Positions 1-6,321 of a stretch of DNA of 7,451 nt are shown here, one piece after another. The notes below the pieces were generated by a model. That model searched no databases and was not told the origin of the DNA. It saw only the letters and a program-made list of their open reading frames with translations. The number at the start of each line of letters is the position of its first letter. Positions within the stretch are counted from its first letter, which is position 1. The stretch comes from Candidatus Omnitrophota bacterium (lineage in GTDB: Bacteria > Omnitrophota > Gorgyraeia > Duberdicusellales > 4484-171). Where the stretch lies: positions 1 to 7,451 of the forward strand of contig JAQUOR010000080.1 of the NCBI GenBank assembly GCA_028717025.1. Reading direction: 5' to 3'. The position numbers and the translations under genes are program-made.

Positions 1-231
1 TGAGAGCCTGGAGGCAAATCCCTTTTTCAGACGATTAATACCCGGCGTTGCCGCATCGATAAAAGTGATTCGCTGTTTGACGCGGTGATATGCGGGGATG
101 CCTTCTGCGAGCGCTTTGTCGCCGATAACGAAAAATTCAAGCGGCAACTTTCGCAGCGTATCAATGGCATTGAACGTAATAAAAGGGCCGCAGCCGGCAG
201 GGTCCCCGGTGGTAATAATAACTGCTTTCAT
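1..231 (-). CDS. pdxA: 4-hydroxythreonine-4-phosphate dehydrogenase (PdxA), N-terminal part, cut by window edge
   Basis: The first 77 codons of a gene that leaves the window at the left edge. The family oxidises 4-phosphohydroxy-L-threonine with NAD in the DXP-dependent route to pyridoxal 5'-phosphate, in the cytoplasm. The visible part opens with a short beta strand and the motif TTGDPAGCGPFI (residues 7-18), matching the family signature GDPAGIGPE/D, then a second strand ending in VIGD (residues 35-38), also typical. Full-length members have about 320-340 residues, so roughly three quarters is missing. The acidic residue usual after GP is Phe here. The ATG overlaps the TGA of the SurA-like gene as ATGA (228-231), implying translational coupling. 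The same surA-pdxA order is known in E. coli. The family call is firm; that this copy is catalytically standard cannot be judged, since the metal-binding histidines lie outside the window. Confidence 0.86.
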   Translation of the reverse strand, partial: MKAVIITTGDPAGCGPFITFNAIDTLRKLPLEFFVIGDKALAEGIPAYHRVKQRITFIDAATPGINRLKKGFASRLS

Positions 232-1133
232 CGATAGTAGTTTTTAATCGTCGCTTTTGCTTTAAGGGAGGTGACCCATTCCTGGTAGCGCATTTTGAAT
301 TTTTCTCTCCAGAGGAGCGCATGGATCTGCTCTTTTGCCTCTTCGAAAGAGAGCTGACGCGGGGTAAGCGTCTTTTCGAAATATATGAGGTGATCGGTTT
401 CGTCGATTTTTTTAATCGCGAAATTGCCTTCTTTTACTTCGTCTACCATTTGCGCGACTTCCTCCCGGAGACGGTCTTTTGTCGATTCCAGTTTTATGAG
501 GACATCGTCATATTCCTTTTCCGCCACAGCAATCCCTTTTTCTTTGATAACCTTGCCGATTTCTACGAGCGTATTCTTATTCTTCGAGGAAGCTACCCAG
601 AGAACATATTTAAGCGGCGGAGAGAATTTATTAGGGTGTTGCTCATAGAAGGTATGGAGCTCTTGCGGAGAAATGGCGATATAGGCGCGCACGTATCTGT
701 CGATGAGCTGACGGACCATAAACTGGTCTTTAAGCCGCTCACGCAGTAGCGTGATCGTCAATCCTCTTTCTGTAAGCGAATCCTCGAATTCCTGCCGGGA
801 AGGAGCAGAAGTGATCATCTCATTGAGTTTGGCTTCTATCCAGCCTCCAGGGACCTCGATATTTTCCTTCTTTGCCTGGCTTAAGATAAGCTTATCCTCT
901 ATCAGTTTTTCCAGAGACTCTTTTTTGAAATTCTCATCATTCGGTGAAAGCTCGGACTCTTCACTGGTGCTGCTCAAGCGGTACGCGAGCATCTTGCAGA
1001 AATCATCCAAATCCTTCGAGGTAATGATCTGGTTATTGATTTTTGCGATGATCCTGCTTACTTCTTCACCGCGCGCCGTTGCTGAGAGCAGCAATGAAAA
1101 TAACACTAATCCTGCGATAGCATATGTGCGCAT
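228..1133 (-). CDS. SurA-like secreted chaperone with a degenerate parvulin domain
   Basis: A 301-residue predicted periplasmic folding factor for exported or outer-membrane proteins. Residues 1-22 form a signal peptide (MRTYAIAG then a Leu/Val-rich core, small residues SATA before the likely cut). Residues 24-155 match the SurA N-terminal chaperone domain: 'IIAKINNQIITSKDL' at the start, then helices with 'EKLIEDKLILSQAKKENIEV' (residues 75-94) and 'LRERLKDQFMVRQLI' (130-144). From ISPQEL (154-159) a parvulin-like region follows, ending in a helix around SFEEAKEQI (262-270). The usual catalytic landmarks of parvulins (a His-Ile-Leu strand and a GGDLG loop) are not visible, so isomerase activity is doubtful. 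E. coli SurA is larger, about 430 residues with two parvulin domains. An in-frame ATG at 1169 would add 12 residues before the signal peptide; I chose 1133 because AAAAGGA lies 5 bases before it. It follows the Mfd-like gene and overlaps pdxA. Confidence 0.82.
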   Translation of the reverse strand: MRTYAIAGLVLFSLLLSATARGEEVSRIIAKINNQIITSKDLDDFCKMLAYRLSSTSEESELSPNDENFKKESLEKLIEDKLILSQAKKENIEVPGGWIEAKLNEMITSAPSRQEFEDSLTERGLTITLLRERLKDQFMVRQLIDRYVRAYIAISPQELHTFYEQHPNKFSPPLKYVLWVASSKNKNTLVEIGKVIKEKGIAVAEKEYDDVLIKLESTKDRLREEVAQMVDEVKEGNFAIKKIDETDHLIYFEKTLTPRQLSFEEAKEQIHALLWREKFKMRYQEWVTSLKAKATIKNYYR

Positions 1134-1138
1134 GATAT

Positions 1139-1145
1139 TCCTTTT
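1139..1145 (-). promoter_or_regulatory. Ribosome-binding site deciding the SurA-like start
   Basis: AAAAGGA on the minus strand, 5 bases before the ATG at 1133. The competing ATG at 1169 has only AAAAGGG about 11 bases upstream, and using it would place a charged stretch (VEKLDSKKRN) in front of an otherwise ordinary signal peptide. Both points favour 1133. Confidence 0.6.
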
Positions 1146-1204
1146 CTTTGAGTCGAGTTTCTCAACCATTCTGCGGTTAACCCTTTTAAAGACGCGTTAA
1201 GAGC

Positions 1205-3097
1205 TTAGCTCATTTCTATTTTGAACGCATCTTTTAAATATTCTATCTCTTTCTTCAGTAACCGGCAATATAAATCGAAACCGACCATCCACACGAAACC
1301 GTGTTGTTCTTTTCCCAAAATATTTCCCGCTCCTCGTAATTCCAGATCGTTCATGGCGATCTCAAACCCTGCACCAAGATGCGAATAATCTTCCAATAAC
1401 GTAAGACGCTCGCGGGATTCTTCGGATATCGCATTTAAACGCGGGACTACCAGATATGCGTACGCTTGTACGTTAAACCTGCCCACCCTGCCGCGTAATT
1501 GATGCAGGTCTGCGAGCCCGAATCGATGGGCATCGTTTATGATGATGGTGTTGGCCAGCGGTATATCGATGCCTGATTCAACGATAGCCGTTGACAGAAG
1601 ACAATCAAGGCGGCCTTCGATAAAATCGAGCATTATTTTTTCTATTGTTTCCGCAGGCATGCGGCCATGGATAACGTCCATCCGTATTCGCCGGGGTAAA
1701 TGCTTTTCTATGGTTTGCGCAACGCGCTGTATAGTTTCGATGCGATTATGCACTATAAAAACCTGTCCTTTTCTGTCTATCTCCCGCACGATGTGTTCGC
1801 AAATAAGCGCGGGAGAAAACTCAAGTATCTTGGTTTTAACTGCAAATCTTTCTTTGGGGGGAGTTTTTATCAGGGATATGCCTTTTATGCCGATTAAACC
1901 CATGTATAAGGTGCGCGGTATCGGGGTTGCGGTGAGCGTTAAAATATCGATACCTACTTTAATTTTTTTTATTTTTTCTTTGTGCGCCACGCCGAATTTG
2001 TGTTCTTCGTCGATTACCAGAAGCCCTAAATCCTTAAAAGCGACATCATCGGATAAGAGGCGGTGAGTGCCCACGACTATGTCGACCTTGCCCTGTATCA
2101 GGCGTTTGACGATCTCGTGCTGCTGGGCTGCGGTCTTGAAACGCGAAAGCATTTCGACATTAATAGGAAAATTGCTTATTCGCTTGGCGAGATTATTGTA
2201 ATGTTGATAGGCCAGGATCGTGGTCGGCACCAGGAATGCCACCTGCTTACCGTTGGTGACCGCTTTAAAAATGGCCCGCATCGCTACTTCGGTTTTACCG
2301 TAACCGACATCGCCGCAAATGAGCCTGTCCATGCAAAGACCTGCTTCCATTTCCTTTTTAACTTCCAGAGTAGCTTTGAGCTGATCCTCTGTCTCTTCGT
2401 AGGGAAAACTTTTTTCAAAGTCCGCCTGCCAGGCAGTGTCGGGAGCGTACGTAAAACCGCCGATGAGTTTACGTTGTGCCTCCATGCGTAAGAGCTCAAG
2501 CGCAAACGCTTTAATGCCCCTTTCGACGCGTTCCTTGATGTGTGTCCACTCTTTCGAGCCAAGACGGTTTAAAATAGGAGGTTTTGAGGTGAAGCTGGCA
2601 TATTTTTGAATTAAATGGGCTTCTTCTTTGGCAACATATAACTTATCCCCGCGCGCATACTCTACTTCGAAATAATAGTCTTCCTTTTCTTTGACAAGGA
2701 GCTTTTTAACGCCTAAAAATTTGCCGATGCCGTAGCGGCTGTGTACGACATGATCCCCTTTTTTTATTCGCAGTACCGTTTCAAGGGGAATGTCTTCGGA
2801 GGTGTAGCGTTTCGCTTTTTTAAAGTGCGGGATAATAATGAGAAAGTCATAATCGATGACTTTCCTGTTCAGGTTTTTATCAAAACTGTAGATTTTTTGA
2901 ACGCTTTCGAATTCCCACTCTAAGCGTAACGGGAAGTTGAAGTTGACGGGGAAGATCTCAAGGGTATCTCCGTGCAAAGAAAAATCACCCTCTTCAAGCG
3001 TTTCGCTTACCCGGCGATACCCTAACGTAATGAGTTTTTCTTTGACGTCCTCGAGAGATATCGACTTATGCGTATAGATTTTGAGAGTATCAAACAC
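1205..3097 (-). CDS. mfd: Compact Mfd-like transcription-repair coupling translocase (lacks D1a, D1b, D3 and D7)
   Basis: Mfd pushes stalled RNA polymerase off DNA with ATP and recruits UvrA for nucleotide excision repair. This 630-residue form is about half the usual length. Residues 14-95 resemble Mfd D2/UvrB domain 2 (LGYRRV, EEGDFSLHGDTLEIFP, LRLEW). Residues 108-165 are the CarD-like RNA-polymerase-interacting domain (KKGDHVVHSRYGIGKF). Residues 175-615 are the translocase: AWQADFEKSFPYEETEDQL, Walker A GDVGYGKTE (262-270), VVGTHRLL, Walker B DEEH (363-366), LTATPIPRTL, STAIVESGIDIP (502-513), motif VI QLRGRVGR (533-540), and the TRG motif with DLELRGAGNILG (584-595). It ends at residue 630, just past the TRG motif, so D7 is absent. 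The D1a, D1b and D3 segments are also absent. The GTG start overlaps the secDF stop by 8 bases with no clear Shine-Dalgarno. All helicase motifs are intact, so it is probably functional. RecG is unlikely because the polymerase-binding domain is present. Confidence 0.9.
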   Translation of the reverse strand: MFDTLKIYTHKSISLEDVKEKLITLGYRRVSETLEEGDFSLHGDTLEIFPVNFNFPLRLEWEFESVQKIYSFDKNLNRKVIDYDFLIIIPHFKKAKRYTSEDIPLETVLRIKKGDHVVHSRYGIGKFLGVKKLLVKEKEDYYFEVEYARGDKLYVAKEEAHLIQKYASFTSKPPILNRLGSKEWTHIKERVERGIKAFALELLRMEAQRKLIGGFTYAPDTAWQADFEKSFPYEETEDQLKATLEVKKEMEAGLCMDRLICGDVGYGKTEVAMRAIFKAVTNGKQVAFLVPTTILAYQHYNNLAKRISNFPINVEMLSRFKTAAQQHEIVKRLIQGKVDIVVGTHRLLSDDVAFKDLGLLVIDEEHKFGVAHKEKIKKIKVGIDILTLTATPIPRTLYMGLIGIKGISLIKTPPKERFAVKTKILEFSPALICEHIVREIDRKGQVFIVHNRIETIQRVAQTIEKHLPRRIRMDVIHGRMPAETIEKIMLDFIEGRLDCLLSTAIVESGIDIPLANTIIINDAHRFGLADLHQLRGRVGRFNVQAYAYLVVPRLNAISEESRERLTLLEDYSHLGAGFEIAMNDLELRGAGNILGKEQHGFVWMVGFDLYCRLLKKEIEYLKDAFKIEMS

Positions 3098-5249
3098 GTG
3101 ATTTTCTAAAAAACAGCACTAAGGGGGCAGCGATGTATATTGTCGAATACACACCTGCAATGAACCCGACCAGGAGGCAAAAGGAAAATCCTTTAAGCGC
3201 CTCTCCCCCTAAAAGGAAGATGGCAACGACTGTCATAATAACCGTAAATGAGGTGATAATCGTGCGCGAAAAGGTTTCATTGGTGGCCTTATTGATGATT
3301 TCTCCCAAAGAAAGCTTATGCATTTTTGGAGATAGCTCCCTGATGCGGTCGTAAATGACTATCGTATCGTTAATGGAGTAGCCGGCAATCGTGAGCAGCG
3401 CGGTAACAATCAAAAGATCTATCTGATAACCGAAAAATGACAGGAAGGCTAAACTTATAAGGCTGTCGTGGAAAAGCGCGACGACTCCGGCAAAACCAAA
3501 ATCAAAATGTTTAAATTTAAAACCAACGTATACCAGGATCCCCAAAAGCGAGAGCACGATGGCCAAAAGTGCCTTTTCTTTAAGGGTTTTGCCGACCGCA
3601 GGGCCGACAGTGGTGACTTTGAGGCGTTCTACCTGCTCAAAATTTTTCTTTAGGATTTCTTCGGATTTATCGGCAACATCATGCTGGCTCTTGATGATGA
3701 TGCCGCCTTCAACGTCTTTAAAATCCTGGATCTCGAGTTGTCCGAGTCCGCTTGTCTTTAGCACGGCACGTATCTTTTCGATGTTGGTCGCAGGAGTTAT
3801 TTTATATTCCAATACCTGTCCGCCGCTGAAATCTATCCCGAAAATCGTACTGCGCCGGGAATAAAGATGGAACATCCCGGCTACAATAATGCATATCGAA
3901 ACCACCAGGCATAAGTTGCGCCATTTTATAAAATCGATTTTAGGCGATTTTAAAATCCTCAGCATGGGCAAGCGTTTTAAACCCCTATTTAAGAATATGC
4001 TGAACATTGTTTTTCCGATCCATATCGCGGTGAAAATGCTGATGATGTTACCTAAGATAAGCGTGGTTGCAAAACCCCGTACGGGCCCGGTTCCGTAGAT
4101 AAAGAGGAATATCCCGGCAATGATCGTCGTTAAGTTGGAGTCGTAGATTGCGCTCTTCGAGCGCTCAAAACCGTTTTTGATTGCGATGCTTAAGGGCCTT
4201 TTTGCATCGAGTTCTTCGCGTATACGTTCATAGATCAAAACGTTTGCATCTACTGCCATACCAAGCGTTAAGATGATACCGGCAATACCGGGTAAGGTCA
4301 GCGTTCCATGAAGCAGGTGCAGCCCCGCGAGAATGAAAAGAATATTCAGGAGAATGCAGGTGACCGCAACAACGCCTCCCAGAAAATAATAAATGATCAT
4401 AAAGATAGCAACAAAAATTGCGCCAAGAATCGTTGAATTTATGCCCCTGCGGATAGAATCGGAGCCAAGTAAAGGCCCTACGGTACGTTCTTCTTCGACC
4501 AGCAAGGGAACCGGTAGCGCGCCGGAATTTAGAACGGACGTTAAAATGCGCGCTTCATCCATGGAGAAATCGCCGGTTATCTCTGCGCTGCCGCTGCCGA
4601 TTGCTTCTCTGATTGCAGGAGCGCTCATTACTTTGCCATCGAGGACGATAGCCAGCCGTTTGCCGACATTCTCTTCGGTGGTTTTCGCAAAGGCCTTTGC
4701 GCCCGCGCCGGTAAACTGGAGTTTTACCGAAGGCAATCCCGATGCATCGAAACCGACAAAGCTGCTTGCTAAATCCGCGCCGGTCAAAGAAACTTCTTTT
4801 GTAAGAAGGAGGCTGGTATTATTAAACTGCGCTAATTCATAGCCTTCGGGAACAGTGCCGCTGATAGCGGCAGTCGTCTTGTCCGAGTCTTCCTCGACGA
4901 TTTTAAATTCAAGTTTTCCTACTTCGCGGACCCGTTTTATGATTTCCCGGTCGACTTCACCCGGTATCTGAACGAGTATGGAATTATCTCCCTGAGGAGT
5001 TATGCTGGTTTCCTTTACGCCAAACTCATCGATCCTGGTTCGTATTTTTTCTACTGCGCCGCCAATCGCGTCAGAAATCTTATCTTTCGCGATACCGGAG
5101 GTATCCGCACGCAATAAAACATGCATCCCCCCTTTTAAATCGAGCCCTAAATTGATATTTTGATTAAAGGGGAAGACAAAAAATGCGCCCGCAATGATCA
5201 ATCCGAAAATAATAACCAGTCTCCAGTTCAGATCCGTCCGCTTTATCAT
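3090..5249 (-). CDS. secDF: Fused protein translocase subunit SecDF
   Basis: A single 719-residue chain combining SecD and SecF, the inner-membrane partner of SecYEG that uses the proton gradient to pull exported proteins outward. Twelve membrane segments can be drawn: residue 11-28, then five between 272 and 420 (SecD half), one at 444-463, and five between 558 and 714 (SecF half). The first large periplasmic domain spans about 30-265 and opens with LGLDLKGGMHV (34-44); the second spans about 465-555 and opens with FGIDFSGG (470-477). The proton-relay residues seen in the family are present: Asp334 in MAVDANVLIYERIRE, Asp628 in SINDTIVIYDRIRE, and Arg662 in FSRT. The SecD-SecF junction is near 425-445. 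The ATG at 5249 has AAGGAGG 7 bases upstream. It lies 38 bases after yajC, the classical partner, and its stop overlaps the Mfd-like start. Confidence 0.96.
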   Translation of the reverse strand: MIKRTDLNWRLVIIFGLIIAGAFFVFPFNQNINLGLDLKGGMHVLLRADTSGIAKDKISDAIGGAVEKIRTRIDEFGVKETSITPQGDNSILVQIPGEVDREIIKRVREVGKLEFKIVEEDSDKTTAAISGTVPEGYELAQFNNTSLLLTKEVSLTGADLASSFVGFDASGLPSVKLQFTGAGAKAFAKTTEENVGKRLAIVLDGKVMSAPAIREAIGSGSAEITGDFSMDEARILTSVLNSGALPVPLLVEEERTVGPLLGSDSIRRGINSTILGAIFVAIFMIIYYFLGGVVAVTCILLNILFILAGLHLLHGTLTLPGIAGIILTLGMAVDANVLIYERIREELDAKRPLSIAIKNGFERSKSAIYDSNLTTIIAGIFLFIYGTGPVRGFATTLILGNIISIFTAIWIGKTMFSIFLNRGLKRLPMLRILKSPKIDFIKWRNLCLVVSICIIVAGMFHLYSRRSTIFGIDFSGGQVLEYKITPATNIEKIRAVLKTSGLGQLEIQDFKDVEGGIIIKSQHDVADKSEEILKKNFEQVERLKVTTVGPAVGKTLKEKALLAIVLSLLGILVYVGFKFKHFDFGFAGVVALFHDSLISLAFLSFFGYQIDLLIVTALLTIAGYSINDTIVIYDRIRELSPKMHKLSLGEIINKATNETFSRTIITSFTVIMTVVAIFLLGGEALKGFSFCLLVGFIAGVYSTIYIAAPLVLFFRKSRV

Positions 5250-5287
5250 GTTGCTGCCTCCTTAAAGTAATTATCAGCGCGCTCGCA

Positions 5288-5584
5288 TTAAGAATTAGCT
5301 TGTTCACGCTGTTTGGTAACGTACGCTATGGAAGTTTTATCTATTTCTAATTTAGCATTCTCATCGACGCGCAGGACAAACGTTTTTTCTTTGACATTAA
5401 TGATGGTGCCGTGGATGCCTGCGGACGTTACCACTTCATCATTTTTACCTATCGCTTTAAGCATCTCCTGATGTTTTTTCTGTTGTTTCTGCTGGGGCCG
5501 TATGATGAGAAAGTAGAAAATAAGCAGCATCGGACCTACCAAAAGTACCATTCTGATTAATTCGTTACTTGCATTAGCCGGCAT
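5288..5584 (-). CDS. yajC: Preprotein translocase accessory subunit YajC
   Basis: A 98-residue single-span inner-membrane protein that associates with SecDF and the SecYEG translocon. The N-terminus is a short outside segment, followed by a membrane helix at about residues 10-28 that ends in the family signature FYFLIIRPQQKQQKK (residues 23-37). The remainder is the cytoplasmic small beta domain, with the conserved run GKNDEVVTSAGIHGTIINV (residues 46-64) and LRVDENAKLEIDKTSI (71-86). Length is normal for the family (about 85-120). The start at 5584 has AAGGAG 4 bases before it. It is the first gene after the repeat-bearing gap behind rpsP and runs 38 bases ahead of secDF, the standard yajC-secDF arrangement. 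Confidence 0.96.
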   Translation of the reverse strand: MPANASNELIRMVLLVGPMLLIFYFLIIRPQQKQQKKHQEMLKAIGKNDEVVTSAGIHGTIINVKEKTFVLRVDENAKLEIDKTSIAYVTKQREQANS

Positions 5585-5600
5585 TGGACTCCTTTTTTTA

Positions 5601-5650
5601 GCGCAAATCCCCGCAGATCACCGCAAATTTTTCAATTGCGTAAATCCGCG
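5601..5650. repeat. Short 10-bp-periodic intergenic repeat (CCGCAGATCA-like units)
   Basis: Three consecutive 10-base units are in register on the plus strand: GCGCAAATCC (5601-5610), CCGCAGATCA (5611-5620) and CCGCAAATTT (5621-5630). After a 10-base spacer, TAAATCCGCG (5641-5650) is the same unit inverted. The pattern resembles the degenerate 'ccgcagatta/cgcagat' intergenic repeats that I recall from many draft bacterial genomes. No function is known to me. It could act through the hairpin it forms, or be an expanding simple repeat. Confidence 0.55.
5622..5640. other. Hairpin with GAAA loop inside the repeat
   Basis: In the minus-strand transcript, CGCAATT and AATTTGCG can pair around a GAAA loop, with one bulged U: three G-C pairs at the base and four A-U pairs at the top. 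No U tract follows in the direction of transcription, so it does not look like an intrinsic terminator. It might be an mRNA processing or stability element between rpsP and yajC, or a by-product of the repeat symmetry. Confidence 0.4.
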
Positions 5651-5711
5651 TTGAGCGCGCGTATCTATGTTCTTGAGGGCCACTATAAATGATGATCGTT
5701 TTTAAATCTTT

Positions 5712-5966
5712 TTACTTTGCGGCAGCGTGTGCTTTTTTCGCTCTTTTGTATAACGAAGCGACGGTTTCTGTCGGCTTTGCGCCTTTTTTAAACCAAGCTT
5801 CGTATTTGGCAATGTCCATCGTAAAAAGATTTTTTGAAGGGTCATAAAACCCGAGCTGTTCGAGAAATTTAGAATCCCGGGCGCTCTTTTTTTCCATGAC
5901 TACAATCTTGGAGTGATATCTTCCTTTTGCGACTTTCCCTGGTCTTCGTAATCTGATCCTAAGCAT
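5712..5966 (-). CDS. rpsP: 30S ribosomal protein S16
   Basis: An 84-residue small-subunit ribosomal protein that binds 16S rRNA and helps assemble the 5' domain of the 30S particle; the family is normally about 80-90 residues. The N-terminus MLRIRLRRPGK fits the family start (V/IRIRLxRxG), followed by the strand KIVVMEKKSARDSKFLEQLGFYDP (residues 20-43), which matches the canonical 'IVVADSRxxRDGRFIExxGFYdP'. The tail has the usual DIAKYEAWFKKGAKPTETV helix-turn (51-69) and a Lys/Ala-rich end. The canonical 'KKRPFYR' segment is replaced by VAKGRYHSK (12-20). The open frame continues upstream to 6110, but the ATG at 5966 gives the correct N-terminus and has AGGAGG 7 bases before it. It starts 2 bases after the stop of the TIGR04073-like gene. 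The usual partners rimM, trmD and rplS are not next to it. Confidence 0.95.
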   Translation of the reverse strand: MLRIRLRRPGKVAKGRYHSKIVVMEKKSARDSKFLEQLGFYDPSKNLFTMDIAKYEAWFKKGAKPTETVASLYKRAKKAHAAAK

Positions 5967-5968
5967 GA

Positions 5969-6310
5969 TTAATCCTCCTGTTCTTCTTCGGAAAAAATAA
6001 ATTCCGGTTGCACTACGGGTTTGTAAGGAGGTAAGAGAAATGTTGCCATTTCGTAAACCCCGACACAGAATCTGCCCGCAGTATAGGTAAGCCCTTTTAG
6101 GGGTCCCCAAAAAAATCCTGCGATATCGCCTTTTTCTTTATTAACAATTACGGTTTGTCGTGGAACTTCAACCCAGCATAGAGCGGCATTTACTGCCCCT
6201 CGTGCCATTTTCCGTAAAGGGTTGTTATCGGAAATCGTAATTTTTTCAGCATATAACGGAAGTAAGAACAACTGAAAAATAATCAGCAATAAGATTGTTC
6301 TCTTCCACAT
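5969..6310 (-). CDS. Small secreted protein, TIGR04073 ('exosortase system-associated') type
   Basis: A 113-residue exported protein of unknown function. Residues 1-21 form a signal peptide (MWKR, then a Leu/Ile/Phe-rich core, ending LYA before EK). The mature part has NPLRKMARGAVNAALCWVEVP (residues 30-50), then KEKGDIAGFFWGPLKGL (58-74), GVYEMATFLLPPYKPVVQPEF (86-106) and an acidic tail. This pattern (R-K-xx-RG-x-N-x-x-x-x-W-x-E-x-P, G-x-x-WGP-x-KG, a YE-x-x-TF-x-x-P segment, and a QPEF end) matches my memory of the TIGR04073 family, found in lineages that also carry exosortase/PEP-CTERM sorting systems. No exosortase is visible here, so the link is only by family name. An alternative GTG start at 6316 would overlap the ribosome-binding site, so ATG 6310 is preferred. 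The end of the gene carries the rpsP ribosome-binding site. No catalytic motif was recognised. Confidence 0.8.
   Translation of the reverse strand: MWKRTILLLIIFQLFLLPLYAEKITISDNNPLRKMARGAVNAALCWVEVPRQTVIVNKEKGDIAGFFWGPLKGLTYTAGRFCVGVYEMATFLLPPYKPVVQPEFIFSEEEQED
5974..5979 (-). promoter_or_regulatory. Ribosome-binding site of rpsP, inside the TIGR04073-like gene
   Basis: AGGAGG on the minus strand, 7 bases before the rpsP ATG and within the last codons of the preceding gene. It fixes the rpsP start at 5966 rather than any upstream in-frame codon, and implies that the two genes share one transcript. Confidence 0.8.
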
Positions 6311-6315
6311 AGACA

Positions 6316-6321
6316 CCTCCT
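6316..6321 (-). promoter_or_regulatory. Ribosome-binding site deciding the TIGR04073-like start
   Basis: AGGAGG on the minus strand, 5 bases before ATG 6310. The alternative in-frame GTG begins at the last G of this same motif, so it cannot be served by it. The motif therefore selects ATG 6310. Confidence 0.8.

Larger units (their letters stand above)
5585..5711. other. Intergenic gap between rpsP and yajC
   Basis: The longest gap in the window, 127 bases. Its yajC-proximal half holds the 10-bp-periodic repeat and hairpin listed separately, then the yajC ribosome-binding site. The rpsP-proximal half contains an AT-rich stretch with TATAGT on the minus strand, but no convincing -35 element at normal spacing, so no promoter is called. 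No hairpin followed by a T tract in the direction of transcription was seen, so read-through from rpsP into yajC is possible. Confidence 0.5.

Noticed and set aside
321..1200. Plus-strand open frames of 74-149 codons across the SurA-like gene
   Set aside because: They lie opposite a gene with a clear signal peptide and family motifs, carry no recognisable domain, and have unusual composition. They are antisense shadows.
1201..1211. Palindrome GAGCTTAGCTC at the end of the Mfd-like gene, as a terminator
   Set aside because: The arms are five bases around a single centre base, too tight for a stable RNA hairpin, and no T tract follows on the minus strand.
1539..2491. Plus-strand open frames of 142 and 175 codons opposite the Mfd-like gene
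   Set aside because: The minus-strand frame holds every translocase motif in order; these frames show no family resemblance.
5675..5705. Possible -10 box TATAGT behind rpsP as a yajC promoter
   Set aside because: The nearest -35-like TTTAAA is only about 13 bases away, and AT-rich sequence gives such matches by chance.
5967..6110. A 132-residue version of S16 with a 48-residue N-terminal extension
   Set aside because: The extension overlaps the signal-peptide protein in another frame, while ATG 5966 gives the normal S16 N-terminus and has AGGAGG at good spacing.
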